Assembly (NCBI RefSeq): GCF_035994945.1
Contig: NZ_CP108677.1
Span: forward strand, 3,162,001 to 3,226,000
Direction of reading: 5' to 3'
DNA: 64,000 nucleotides
Source of the DNA: Streptomyces sp. NBC_01216
GTDB taxonomy: Bacteria > Actinomycetota > Actinomycetes > Streptomycetales > Streptomycetaceae
In this document: piece by piece, positions 16,276 to 25,203 of the stretch
Layout of the letters: every line of letters begins with the position of its first letter
Position numbering within the stretch: the stretch's first letter is position 1
Made by a program: the position numbers and the translations under genes
The notes under the pieces: generated by a model
The model's database searches: none
Told to the model about the DNA's origin: nothing
What the model saw: only the letters and a program-made list of their open reading frames with translations

Positions 16276-18346
16276 ACTGGCGCCACGCGGGGTTCTGCGG
16301 GTCGGGGACCGGATTCGGTTCGAGGGCCACAACCAGCAGATCATCGGCCTGGATGGAATGACCCTGCGGCTGCTCAGCGACGAGGGCGACACCAGTGTCA
16401 TGGCTGCCGGCTACGTGATGGCGGCCGCCGATTTCGAGGTGCTGGACCGTGGGCCGGAGGCGGTTCCGGAACGAGTCCTGCCGCCGTTCGCGTTGGTGGA
16501 CGCGTTGCCGACGGCGGCCGTCGAGCAGGCCCGGTTCTGGGAACAGCACGTGGTGGAAGTACTGACCGGGCTGCCTCCGGATGCTCCGGAAGGCACGTCT
16601 CCTCGGCCTGAGTACGACCCGGCCTGGCGGACGCTGATGGAGCGAGAAGCTGCGAAGGTGGCCGAGCTGGCGGCCGGCGGGCAGCAGATGAGCAAGCGGA
16701 CCTTTCTGCGGATGCGGCAGCGCTACGAGGCCGAGGGGTTGTGGGGGCTGGTGGACGGCCGGTCCCGGAAACCGCCGGCCCCGGTCCCCGGCACGGGAAG
16801 GACGGACGAGCGCGTCGTCGAGGCGGTCACCGAGGCCCTGGCCGGGCAGACGGACCTTTCGACGGGGGATCGCAAGCGGCTCATGCTGCGGGCCGAGCAG
16901 ATCCTCGCCGCGAAGCACGGCGAGGAAGCGGTGAAGCTCCTGCCGACGAGGGCGACCTTCTACCGGCTGGTGAACAGCCTCGCCAGGAACAACGAGTCCT
17001 TCGGTTCGGCCACGGTCCGCCGCCAGCGAGCGCGTCGGCCCGTGGGGCCGTTCACTCCCTCCATGGCCGCCCGCCCCGGGGAGATCGTGCAGATCGACTC
17101 CACGCGGCTGGACGTGATGGCGGTGCTGGACGACGGAGTCGTGGCCCGCCCGGAACTGACGATCGCGGTCGATGTCACGACACGCACGATCTGCGCGGCC
17201 CTGCTCAGGCCCGCGGGCACGAAAGGCGTCGACGCCGCGGTGCTGCTGGCGAGAATGCTGGTTCCCGAGCCGATGCGGCCGGGCTGGAGCCAGACCCTGG
17301 CGATGTCGGACTCGGTCCTGCCGCACCAGCGGCTCATGGCGGTGGACACGCGGTTGGAGAAGGCCGCGGCCAAGCCGGTCATCGTCCCGGACACCATCGT
17401 CATCGACCACGGCAAGGTGTTCGTCTCCGACACGTTCTCCTCCGCCTGCTCGCTGCTGGGGATCTCCTTGCAGCTCGCGAGGCCCAGGACCCCGACGGAC
17501 AAGGCGATCGTGGAGAGGACGTTCGCGTCGATCAACTCACTGTTCTGCCAGTACGTCGCGGGCTACACCGGCTCCGATGTCACCCGTCGCGGCAGCGATC
17601 CGGCCTCCGAGGCGGTCTGGACCCTCGCCCAGCTCCAGGATCTCCTGGACGAGTGGATCATCTGCTGGCAGCAGCGTCCGCACGAGGGTCTGCGCAACCC
17701 CTATATGGCGGGGCGGACGCTGTCGCCGAACGAGTCGTACGCCATCGCCGTCGCCCGCACCGGATACTTGCCGGTCGCTCTGTCGGCGGCGGACTACATC
17801 GAGCTGCTACCCGCGGTCTGGAGGGCCGTCAACGACTACGGCATCAAGGTCAACTACCGCACCTACGACAGCCCCGAGCTCAACCGGCTACGAAGGCAGC
17901 CGTCCGGGGTGACGGGCAAGCAGGATCTGTGGGAGGTCCACTACGACCCCTACGACGTCTCCCGCGTCTGGGTACGGCGAAGCGACAGCCGCCGATGGAT
18001 CGAAGCCCTGTGGACACACCTGCCCATGGTCCGGGCCCCTTTCGCCGACTTCACCTGGCGCCACGCACGCCAACTTCTCGCCGACCAAGGCCGCGACGAC
18101 ACCAGCGAGACCGCCATCGCCCAGGTCCTGGCCAAGCTTCTGCGCAGGTCGGGAAAGCCGCCGGCCGGATCGGAACAGGTCATGGCCCGCACCCGGGCAT
18201 CCCTTGAGGCCCCCGCACGGCCCACACTCCCGCCTGCCCGGTCCGCCGATGCGGACGACAGCGAGACCGAAGGGCCGGAGGATGCGCCGGTCACCCCGTT
18301 CGGCGTCTTCAACCCCCTGGAAGAGGAAGGAAACCCGCTGTGGTGA
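16268..18346 (+). CDS. tnsB: TnsB-like DDE transposase
   Basis: A 692-residue retroviral-integrase-fold transposase. Residues about 130-200 contain winged-helix DNA-binding segments (MSKRTFLRMRQRYEAEGLWGLVDGR), and 80 residues later comes a second one. The catalytic core has D277 (IVQIDSTRL), D380 (TIVIDHGKV) and E416 (KAIVERTF), the last two 36 residues apart as expected. A Mu-type C-terminal beta-barrel follows (ALWTHLPMVRAPF), then a disordered acidic tail that in Tn7 contacts TnsC. It overlaps both tnsA (8 bp) and tnsC (7 bp). It should bind the iterated TGTC sites upstream of tnsA. Confidence 0.92.
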   Translation: MAELAPRGVLRVGDRIRFEGHNQQIIGLDGMTLRLLSDEGDTSVMAAGYVMAAADFEVLDRGPEAVPERVLPPFALVDALPTAAVEQARFWEQHVVEVLTGLPPDAPEGTSPRPEYDPAWRTLMEREAAKVAELAAGGQQMSKRTFLRMRQRYEAEGLWGLVDGRSRKPPAPVPGTGRTDERVVEAVTEALAGQTDLSTGDRKRLMLRAEQILAAKHGEEAVKLLPTRATFYRLVNSLARNNESFGSATVRRQRARRPVGPFTPSMAARPGEIVQIDSTRLDVMAVLDDGVVARPELTIAVDVTTRTICAALLRPAGTKGVDAAVLLARMLVPEPMRPGWSQTLAMSDSVLPHQRLMAVDTRLEKAAAKPVIVPDTIVIDHGKVFVSDTFSSACSLLGISLQLARPRTPTDKAIVERTFASINSLFCQYVAGYTGSDVTRRGSDPASEAVWTLAQLQDLLDEWIICWQQRPHEGLRNPYMAGRTLSPNESYAIAVARTGYLPVALSAADYIELLPAVWRAVNDYGIKVNYRTYDSPELNRLRRQPSGVTGKQDLWEVHYDPYDVSRVWVRRSDSRRWIEALWTHLPMVRAPFADFTWRHARQLLADQGRDDTSETAIAQVLAKLLRRSGKPPAGSEQVMARTRASLEAPARPTLPPARSADADDSETEGPEDAPVTPFGVFNPLEEEGNPLW

Positions 18347-19410
18347 CTCCGCCTGACACCCATGACGACGAGCACAACCCGCTGACCACCAAGGACGGCT
18401 GGAGACAGTTCGTCGACGACGCCCCGGTCTGCCCGGCCATGCTCTCGCCACGGGCCTTCAAGGCCCTCACCGAGGAGAAGCGTCTCGCTTACAACGAGCC
18501 CCGGCTGGACTACCACTCCCGGCTCGTGATCGTGGCCACCCCCACCGTCCGCAACGTGTTCACCACCGGACGGCGCCTGGTCCTGCTCAACCGGCACCAG
18601 ATCTCCGGCCGCCGCGGGCTGATCGTCACCGGCCAGGCCGGGACCGGCAAGACGACCGCCATCGCCCAGCTCGGCCGCAACCATGAACTTCTGGTCCGCA
18701 AACGGCTCGGCTCGGCCGCCGCAGGGCGACTGCCGGTCGTCTACGTCACCGTCCCGCCCCGGGCCACCCCGAAGATGCTCGCCATCGAGTTCGCCCGGTT
18801 CCTCGGCCTTCCCGTCGTCCGGCAGGAGACCCAGACCTCCATCACCAACGCCGTCTGCGACCTGCTGATCAAAATGCGTGTCGAACTCGCGCTCGTCGAC
18901 GAGATCCACAACCTCAACCTCGCCACCCAGACCGGGGCCGAAGCCTCCGACCAGCTCAAATACCTGTCCGAGCGGATCCCCGCCACCTTCGTGCTCGCCG
19001 GCATCGACGTCGCCGCGAGCGGCCTGTTCAGCGGGGTCCGGGGTCAGCAGATCGCTGGCCGATACACCGTCACCGAGACCGAACCGTTCGCCTACGGCAC
19101 CACCGGGCAGCGGCAGAACTGGCGGAACCTGGTCGCCTCGCTCGAAGACGCCCTGCGACTCCACCGGCACAAGCCCGGCAGCCTGGTCAAACTCGACGGC
19201 TACCTCCACGAACGCACTGACGGCGCGATCGGCAGCCTCTCCCAGCTCGTCCGCGGCGCCGCCCTTGAGGCCATCATCAACGGCAGCGAGGCCATCACCC
19301 GCAAGACTCTGGAGACCATCGAGGTCGACCAGACTGCCGAGGACGCCCGCCAGGAACACCGCCGCAACCGTCGCCCCCGCCGCCGGAGGCCGGATGTCGA
19401 CGCAGCCTGA
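18340..19410 (+). CDS. tnsC: TnsC/TniB-like AAA+ ATPase
   Basis: ATPase of 356 residues that in Tn7-like systems polymerises on DNA and links target selection to the transposase. The Walker A motif GQAGTGKTT is at about residues 98-106 and Walker B LALVDEIHN near 184-192; the AAA+ sensor region follows at ATFVLAGIDVAASGLF. The N-terminal 60 residues (CPAMLSPRAFKALTEEKRLAYNE) and a basic C-terminal tail (RRNRRPRRRRPD) flank the core. The start uses one of two tandem GTG codons (18340 or 18343) overlapping the tnsB stop. The end overlaps tniQ by 17 bp. Confidence 0.9.
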   Translation: MVTPPDTHDDEHNPLTTKDGWRQFVDDAPVCPAMLSPRAFKALTEEKRLAYNEPRLDYHSRLVIVATPTVRNVFTTGRRLVLLNRHQISGRRGLIVTGQAGTGKTTAIAQLGRNHELLVRKRLGSAAAGRLPVVYVTVPPRATPKMLAIEFARFLGLPVVRQETQTSITNAVCDLLIKMRVELALVDEIHNLNLATQTGAEASDQLKYLSERIPATFVLAGIDVAASGLFSGVRGQQIAGRYTVTETEPFAYGTTGQRQNWRNLVASLEDALRLHRHKPGSLVKLDGYLHERTDGAIGSLSQLVRGAALEAIINGSEAITRKTLETIEVDQTAEDARQEHRRNRRPRRRRPDVDAA

Positions 19411-20269
19411 CCAACTTCGTCAGCTGCCCATCGCTCTCGGGCCCATCCACAACGAGACCGTCGGTTCCTATCTCCACCGCCTGGCCGTCGCCAACAACCG
19501 TCCCGCGGGCTTCCTCGCCCGCCTCCTTGGACCGCTGCCGCTGGAGTTCTCCCCGCTCAGCAACACCACGGCCGGCTGGACTCCCCACTCGCCTGAACGC
19601 CTGGCCACACTCTCCGGGCGCCCAACGTCCCAGCTCGCCCGGGCCCTGCCCGCGCTCGCCGACTTCCTCAGCCCGCATGCTCCCGGGCGGCGAACGGAAC
19701 AGCTGATCAGCCGCCCCTGCCGCTGCTGCACAGCCCGCCGCAGCCTCACCGCTTCCGTGGTCATCACCCTCTCGCCTGCCCACGTCCACCTCTGCCTGCG
19801 GCATCAGCTCTGGACCCGCTCCACTCACGACATCCCGCTCGTCTCCTTGCCGGAAGTCATCGAGGCCCAGCGTCGACTCGACCAGCTCGCCCGCCGTCAC
19901 CGCCAGGTCCGACAAGCCCTCGACCTGGCACGGAGAATCGTCGAGGACTGGTCCGCCTCCGGAATGCCGATCGATCTTGGAAAGGAGTGGACCGACCGCC
20001 TCGACCGAGTCGAAGCTCTCGCGGTCAGCAAGAAGATCTCGGCTGAGGACCGCAGCCACCTCGCGGCGTTCCCCGAAGTCGTGGTGCTGACGCACCTGAT
20101 CCTCGACCCGCCCACCACTGCCCTCGATCCCAAGGAGCTCTATCTTGCGACGACCGCCGAGCTGAGCCGACGATTCGCGCGGATCTACACCACCCTCGGA
20201 ACCCAGGACCCCCTCTACCGGCGCTTCTGTCTCTATCGCGAACGAGACTTCCGTGAGGCTCCGGGCTAA
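19394..20269 (+). CDS. tniQ: TniQ family target-selection protein
   Basis: A 291-residue protein of the TniQ/TnsD family, which recruits TnsC to the target. The start MSTQPDQLRQLPIALGPIHNETVGSY contains the characteristic P-x(n)-NE(T/S)-x-S-(Y/W) block, followed by the zinc ribbon C-R-C-C ... HLCLRH (about residues 113-140). After that comes a helical region with little similarity to known TnsD. At this size it is closer to the short TniQ of Tn5053 and CRISPR-associated transposons than to the 500-residue sequence-specific TnsD. No TnsE, no second TniQ and no Cas gene are visible, so how the site is chosen is open. Confidence 0.87.
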   Translation: MSTQPDQLRQLPIALGPIHNETVGSYLHRLAVANNRPAGFLARLLGPLPLEFSPLSNTTAGWTPHSPERLATLSGRPTSQLARALPALADFLSPHAPGRRTEQLISRPCRCCTARRSLTASVVITLSPAHVHLCLRHQLWTRSTHDIPLVSLPEVIEAQRRLDQLARRHRQVRQALDLARRIVEDWSASGMPIDLGKEWTDRLDRVEALAVSKKISAEDRSHLAAFPEVVVLTHLILDPPTTALDPKELYLATTAELSRRFARIYTTLGTQDPLYRRFCLYRERDFREAPG

Positions 20270-20278
20270 GTTCGACTC

Positions 20279-20539
20279 GTGGACGGCACGGAGATCACCA
20301 TCAAGCTCACCCCCGACGAGGCACTCGTCCTCTCGGACTGGCTGGAGCGAGTTCAGATGACGGACCTCAGTCGTCTGGTTGACGACCCAGCCGCCTGGGC
20401 CCCGATCCACAAGCTCGCGGGGATGCTGGACAAGGCGCTTCCCGGGATCTTCGCCGCTGACTACGCGGAGCGTCTGGATGCAGCACGGCGCCGCCTGCGG
20501 GAGACCATGGGCAGCTTCACGGAAGAGCAAGGCAGCTGA
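20279..20539 (+). CDS. Small acidic helical protein after tniQ
   Basis: An 86-residue protein with a GTG start 9 bp after the tniQ stop, so it is in the same operon. It has a short strand (TEITIKLTPDEALVLSDWLERV) and helices (AAWAPIHKLAGMLDKALPGIFAADYAERLDAARRRL). The type is common in Streptomyces as an uncharacterised small protein. No domain known to me fits. It could be a transposition accessory factor or cargo. Confidence 0.65.
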   Translation: MDGTEITIKLTPDEALVLSDWLERVQMTDLSRLVDDPAAWAPIHKLAGMLDKALPGIFAADYAERLDAARRRLRETMGSFTEEQGS

Positions 20540-20623
20540 CCTGCACACGCTTCCGTGGAAGCAAGCCCGTTGAGAACACCAAAGTCCCGGCGCTCTTCAG
20601 CAACAATGCCTACTCGTCGCGCC

Positions 20624-21214
20624 TCATGCGTCGGCGCTGAGCGGGAACATGATGCTCAACCTCGGCAGCCTGCGAGCCGCTTCTTCTTCATCCCAGACGT
20701 TCCAGCGCTTCCCGGCCGGGCCCTGGCCGACCGCGTGCTCGCCCCGCCGGGTCCGCACCGCCGCATAGAAGGCATCCCCGCACTCGTCGGGATCCCCAGT
20801 CACAAGCCCGAATGCTTCCAACGCCACATAGTCGAGCGATTCCCAACCGGGCCAGTCATCGCCCCAGGACCTCCAAGTTCGCCCCGCCAGGCGCAGGACA
20901 TCAGGAGTGTCAGCCAGAGCATCAGGGTCGAGCACGGCTCGCCCGAAGGCTTCTTTGCCCAGCCCGACCATCCAGAGGCCGAAGTAGCAGAAGTCGTCAT
21001 CCGAACACCGGCCACCGAAGATCCGCTCCGCCGCAGCCACTAGTTCCCAGGAGAAAGCCTGACGGGTCACTTGGTCCAGGCACATCTGGAACTCAACGAT
21101 CTCTTCCAGCGGCCTGCGCGACAAATCCTCACGAAGCCATGTAAGTCGTGCATCTCTGCTTTGCGTCTGGCGGCGACAGGTCTCCACGAGTTCCCAGAAC
21201 TTCTCAAGGTTCAC
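20624..21214 (-). CDS. DUF4240 domain-containing protein
   Basis: A 196-residue protein that begins VNLEKFWELVETCRR, matching the usual DUF4240 opening (FW-x-L-I/V-E), then RPLEEIVEFQMCLDQVTRQAFSWELVAAA, DDFCYFGLWMVGLGKEAFGRAVLDPDALAD and WESLDYVALEAFGL. DUF4240 proteins are found in polymorphic-toxin immunity and defence neighbourhoods, but function is unproven. The GTG at 21214 is chosen from family start position; an ATG at 21256 in frame is the alternative. It converges on the tns operon, with an 84-bp gap to it, and is probably cargo. Confidence 0.75.
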   Translation of the reverse strand: MNLEKFWELVETCRRQTQSRDARLTWLREDLSRRPLEEIVEFQMCLDQVTRQAFSWELVAAAERIFGGRCSDDDFCYFGLWMVGLGKEAFGRAVLDPDALADTPDVLRLAGRTWRSWGDDWPGWESLDYVALEAFGLVTGDPDECGDAFYAAVRTRRGEHAVGQGPAGKRWNVWDEEEAARRLPRLSIMFPLSADA

Positions 21215-21370
21215 GAAGAGCACCCTGCCAGGCACCACTGACAACGGACGGGCCACCTGGCGCCCTCGTCACTTCCGCGAGAGCCAGATCGTTTGAGATA
21301 GTCACCGGCCCGCAGTCCCAGAACATCTGGCACCTATGCAAGTCAGCGTCACGTCAACTGCCACCTGCGC

Positions 21371-21383
21371 TGCGACAGGACAC
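21371..21383 (-). repeat. 13-bp inverted match to the transposon end
   Basis: On the minus strand this reads GTGTCCTGTCGCA, identical to 15362-15374 in the tnsA-side repeat region, in inverted orientation. It could mark the far end of the transposon, immediately before the IS3 remnant. Only one such match was found and the flanking bases do not align well, so chance is possible. Confidence 0.25.
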
Positions 21384-21405
21384 CGTGAATGGTTGACGGG
21401 GCCCG

Positions 21406-21804
21406 GTGAGCGTCGGGGGTGGCCCGCACGGCAGCGATCGCCGCTTGCCAGCTAGGCTCCGCGAGAAGAAGCCGCCGTACGACACCGAGTTCCGTGAGGG
21501 CGCGGTGCGCATCGTGGTCGAGACCGGGAGGTCGGCCGGGGACGTCACCGAGGAGCTCGGGATCAACCCGGGCACGCCGCACAGCTGGGTGTCGCGGTGG
21601 CGGCGCAACGGGACGACGTCCTCGGACCGGCTCGTACAACCGACAGCCGCCAGTGGCGGTGGCGGTAGCGGTCGGGTGCGGGAGGCAGAGCGGGCCGAGC
21701 TGGAGCGGCTGCGCCGGGAGATCGGGGAGAAGAACAAGCGGATCCGGGAGCTGGAGACGGAACGTGATGCCTTCAAGCGATGCATGGCCCCCTGGGTGAA
21801 GTGA
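21406..21804 (+). pseudogene. IS3-type orfA transposase remnant
   Basis: About 130 residues with the HTH domain of IS3-family OrfA (PPYDTEFREGAVRIVVETGRS, HSWVSRWRRNG) and a C-terminal leucine-zipper-like helix (AELERLRREIGEKNKRIRELETERDAFKR), ending CMAPWVK. This is close to a full OrfA, but the catalytic OrfB that should follow by frameshift is absent: the next 200 bases show no DDE motif. The remnant therefore cannot transpose by itself. It lies between the tns operon and the restriction-modification genes and may have helped assemble the island. Confidence 0.75.
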
Positions 21805-22008
21805 CCGAGAACGCTCCGGAGGCGGTGGTGGAGGTTCCCCTCACGCTGACCAGCACCATCAGTCTGCGCGCGACCGGCCCTGGCCACTTCCTGCTCATCG
21901 AGGTGCCATCCTGGCCGCAGGGAAGCGACACGCCGCCCGACAGGTCGCCCGCAGCACTTGTGATCATCACCCTGTGGGTCGGCGCATCCGTGTGCTACCC
22001 CTGACGTC

Positions 22009-22929
22009 ATGAGCTCAGATGCGAACGACAGGGTCCGCCCTGGAGACTTGCCGACGATGGCCTTCACGATTCTCTCGGAGGCGTTCTTCGACGATCGGGG
22101 ACGTTCGGTTCCCTTCCATCTGCGGGACAAGCGGAACACCCAGGATGACCCGTTCGATGAGTACGTCACCGATCTTCTCCACGAACAGTTGCCGGCGGAG
22201 GTGATTGTTCTGCGGGCAGACAAACCCTTGGTAAGCCCCGACGCTGTCATTGCGAGGCCCGAGGAGTACGAGCTCCTGAGGGCAGGTGGGGTCGACTACG
22301 ACCCCCGGGCGATCTTCGGCCTCGAGGTCAAGAAGGTCGACCTGGGCAAGAACGGGAAGCCCGCCCGTTCCACGGGTCTCGACTACAACAGCACCCCGCC
22401 TTGCGCAACCGTCCGCGTTTACGCCGAGGACGGCAACGAGATCCGCATCCCTGGCTTCTACCTGTTTGTCGCTCTTAAGGGAAACGAAGAGGGTGGCATG
22501 GTGCAAGTGCATTCGATGGTCCTGGTGGCCGGTGCTGCTCTAAATAAAGATGTGGATCTCTATGACCGCATCACGGGAACGCGCACCAAGCAGATTGGAC
22601 TTGGTACATACGGTGACGGAGCGAACCGGGTAAGGCCGATGCTGCTCTTCTCTAACCCACTCGGTTGGGAATGGATGCTCGGTGCGGCAACTTTCATCAG
22701 TGAGCGCAATGACCTTGCAGACGACCCGTCCCTCGCTCACGTACGCGACATGACCCGTACCGTCTCACCAGGGGTGTCCGAGCTCTTCCATTGTTACCGG
22801 CTTGCCAAACTGTCTCCCCCGGTCGAGGAGATCGCGCACGACCCCTTCCCGCAGCCATCGAAGCGAAAGGAGGAGACGGCTCAGCGGGGCCGGTTCGAGA
22901 TCAATCTGCGAACACTCACCCTCGGTTAG
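22009..22929 (+). CDS. Probable restriction endonuclease (PD-(D/E)xK)
   Basis: A 306-residue protein without a name I can recall. A PD-(D/E)xK nuclease core is visible: D78 in LVSPDAVIA, then E106-V-K108 in IFGLEVKKVDLG after 27 residues. The region between contains PEEYELL, and after it come GIPGF-like and FYLFVALKGN strands. Its position beside a DNA methyltransferase, in convergent orientation with a 14-bp overlap at the stops, makes a restriction role the best inference. The ATG at 22009 has no clear ribosome-binding site; ATG 22057 (MAFTILSEAFF) after GGAG is an alternative. Several stretches are AT-richer than the backbone (for example 22540-22570), suggesting transfer. Confidence 0.65.
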   Translation: MSSDANDRVRPGDLPTMAFTILSEAFFDDRGRSVPFHLRDKRNTQDDPFDEYVTDLLHEQLPAEVIVLRADKPLVSPDAVIARPEEYELLRAGGVDYDPRAIFGLEVKKVDLGKNGKPARSTGLDYNSTPPCATVRVYAEDGNEIRIPGFYLFVALKGNEEGGMVQVHSMVLVAGAALNKDVDLYDRITGTRTKQIGLGTYGDGANRVRPMLLFSNPLGWEWMLGAATFISERNDLADDPSLAHVRDMTRTVSPGVSELFHCYRLAKLSPPVEEIAHDPFPQPSKRKEETAQRGRFEINLRTLTLG

Positions 22930-25078
22930 AACGCACGTCGAGAGCGGCGGCGGCTGCGGCGACCGCCTCTCCGGCTTCCGCCGCCAACTCCTCGACGGAC
23001 AGCGAGTTTCCGGGAACGGTATGCAGTGCGAGGACAGAGCCCCTGACCACGGATTCGACGTCCGCATACCCGACCTTGACGCCAGCCTCCTTGCACTCAC
23101 GCAGCGCGATAATGGCACGCTCCCTCACTGCCTCCACCGAGCACCCCTCGGGCCCCACGTGTCCGATCAGCCGGCACACGACGATCGAATCCAGGTTCGA
23201 CGGATCGGCCGCACTTGACTTAATGGTGCTCGTGCTCATTTCTGCCTTCACAGGCTGCACTGCGGTAATTACCAGTCCCGCGTTCTCCAATGCCTTGACC
23301 AGCTCAACCCATCCCGCAATTCGAGCCTGATGAAAGGTGAACGCAAGCAGACCATTCGACCTAAGGAGTCGGGCACACTCCTTCCATACTGCGGCAATGG
23401 CATGGCCAAACTCGGCGGGATCTGCGGACTGGACTTCCTCTGCATGGCGCGTGGTGTTGGAGTCTGCCGGGTAGCTCTCGAATGGCTGGAGCTGCCGAAG
23501 CCATGCGTGGAAGAAGTCGGCGAGTTCACTGTAGTGGACGTTGTCCATGAAAGGGGGGTCGGTGATGACCAGATCTACTGATGCATCCGGGAGGTCGAAG
23601 GATGCCGATGATCCATAGTGAACGTACGCACTCGCTCTCCCTTGATCGAAGGACTCAGCGTCACCGATCTCTAGCGAAAGAGGATGCGACAGCCCGAAGA
23701 CGCGCTCCGAGTTATCGCCCACGGGCACGAGATCATGCGGAGCACGCTTGTACTCCCACGCGCGGATGATACGAGACTGATAGAGCGTCGAGAAGGCGCC
23801 AGAGGATGCGGAAGTACCCCAGGGATGCGCTTCGAGCGGAGTCCGTTCGGGCTTTAGGACATGGTTGGAGAACATGTGCCGGACGGCACCAGTCCCTTCA
23901 CCCTTGAACGAGCAGAAGAGATTGTTGAATTCAAGCACGCCAGAGAAAAGTGCGGCCAGCGCCTCGCGCTCCGGTCCGGATTCAAGGTCGCGGATAGCCT
24001 TGCCAAGCAACCCAAGGCTATAGAGCTGACGAGCGTTGAAGAACTGACGCCACTCGCGATAGTTCCAGCGGATGGCCTGTCGGGTGTTATGGCCGTCATC
24101 CAATGTGCCGGCTGGCAGTACGAGCTCCTCGCCTCGCTCCTCAAGCAGCTTCTCAGCCTTCGCGTAAAGCGCGAGGTCGAAGTCGTCGATGGGTTCGTAC
24201 AGCCGTGATCCGTCTGCATCAAGCACTTGTTTCGCATACATGCGGAGCTGCGGAGGCTGCCCCCCCAAAGCGTCGATGACTTTGGCCGCGTGACCCTGAG
24301 AACAAGTCATGGTCGCGCGGTTTACCGGGCCAACGAGGTCTGAGACCTGGTTGCAGGCAGGACATGTCAGCTGCTTATCCTTCACCACATCGACGATTGC
24401 AATGGCGTGACAGTGCGGACACGTCGCCTTGCTGGCCGGATATTTCTTCGGATAGGCATGCCGAGCAAAGACGTACCGACTGAATAGCTCCACGGGCGGC
24501 ACGTCGGGAGGACATTGGGGACACTGGGCGAGGGCGACCCAGAAGTAGTAGAGGACGGGCCGACCACGCTCATCCCTGTGCAACTGATCGATTTCAGAGC
24601 GGACCTGAGACTCTACTTGCTTAAATGCCCGGTCCAGTCGAGTCCGATCCCAAGGAGCCAGCGCCTGCCGCTGAACCAGTGTCGCCACCGGGTTGATGTC
24701 CCTGCCGATCACTCGCGCACCGAGCTTTGCTGCCTCCGCGAGCGTCGTGCCGGAGCCGGCAAAGGGGTCGCAGACAATAAGACCTTCGAGCCGAAGCGCA
24801 TTGCTGTAGCACTCGATGGCATCTTGTTCGTCCTGCGCAACAGCTGCGGCCAGGATCCCACGGAAAACAGAGCCAAGGCGTTGCGCCCACCACTTGTGAG
24901 TGTGCGTGGCCGGTCGGTGCACCTCCTTGCGCCAGGACTCCCGCTCGGCCGCGGCCGACACGATCCCGGCAGGGAAAGCCGTCTCCAGCGCTGTCACCGC
25001 AGGGATCGAACTCCGAACGATCGACGTCGGGCCGTCTTCTGTAGCGCTGAAGATGCTGTCCTGCTCAAAGATCGTCAT
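22916..25078 (-). CDS. Zn-ribbon DNA methyltransferase (DUF1156/COG1743-like)
   Basis: A 720-residue amino-methyltransferase. The N-terminus has HTHKWWAQRLGSVFRGILAAA, resembling the HxxWWARR entry of DUF1156 methylases, then SAM motif I DPFAGSGTT at residues 104-112. Three Cys pairs (C186/C189, C220/C223, C239/C242) form Zn-ribbons. The catalytic motif IV TDPPF is at 506-510, typical of N6-adenine or N4-cytosine methylation. The ATG at 25078 begins MTIFEQDS. It converges on the nuclease gene with a 14-bp overlap. It most likely protects host DNA from that nuclease; the recognition site is unknown. Confidence 0.85.
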   Translation of the reverse strand: MTIFEQDSIFSATEDGPTSIVRSSIPAVTALETAFPAGIVSAAAERESWRKEVHRPATHTHKWWAQRLGSVFRGILAAAVAQDEQDAIECYSNALRLEGLIVCDPFAGSGTTLAEAAKLGARVIGRDINPVATLVQRQALAPWDRTRLDRAFKQVESQVRSEIDQLHRDERGRPVLYYFWVALAQCPQCPPDVPPVELFSRYVFARHAYPKKYPASKATCPHCHAIAIVDVVKDKQLTCPACNQVSDLVGPVNRATMTCSQGHAAKVIDALGGQPPQLRMYAKQVLDADGSRLYEPIDDFDLALYAKAEKLLEERGEELVLPAGTLDDGHNTRQAIRWNYREWRQFFNARQLYSLGLLGKAIRDLESGPEREALAALFSGVLEFNNLFCSFKGEGTGAVRHMFSNHVLKPERTPLEAHPWGTSASSGAFSTLYQSRIIRAWEYKRAPHDLVPVGDNSERVFGLSHPLSLEIGDAESFDQGRASAYVHYGSSASFDLPDASVDLVITDPPFMDNVHYSELADFFHAWLRQLQPFESYPADSNTTRHAEEVQSADPAEFGHAIAAVWKECARLLRSNGLLAFTFHQARIAGWVELVKALENAGLVITAVQPVKAEMSTSTIKSSAADPSNLDSIVVCRLIGHVGPEGCSVEAVRERAIIALRECKEAGVKVGYADVESVVRGSVLALHTVPGNSLSVEELAAEAGEAVAAAAAALDVRSNRG

Positions 25079-25203
25079 TCATACCTCCAAGTTCCGCTCA
25101 AGTATCCCTTGATTCCGCCGCTGCACCGCGGACTCACTGGGGCACACAGCTAACGATCGGCACCCATGTATCCGATACAGGTCGAACTAGTTCAATCAAC
25201 CTT

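Larger units (their letters stand above)
15280..20539 (+). mobile_element. Tn7/Tn5053-like transposon (tnsABC-tniQ)
   Basis: A compact co-directional operon of endonuclease, DDE transposase, AAA+ ATPase and TniQ with an iterated-repeat end before tnsA. The element lies between two backbone genes (XRE regulator and Eis-like acetyltransferase). The start is set at the outermost TGTGACT unit. The end given here is the last gene of the operon; the true far end was not identified and may lie near 21.38 kb or beyond 25.6 kb. The reading frames look intact, so the machinery could be active. Confidence 0.75.

Noticed and set aside
15203..20539. CRISPR array or guide RNA associated with the Tn7-like element
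   Set aside because: No regularly spaced direct repeats with variable spacers and no cas genes were seen anywhere in the island.
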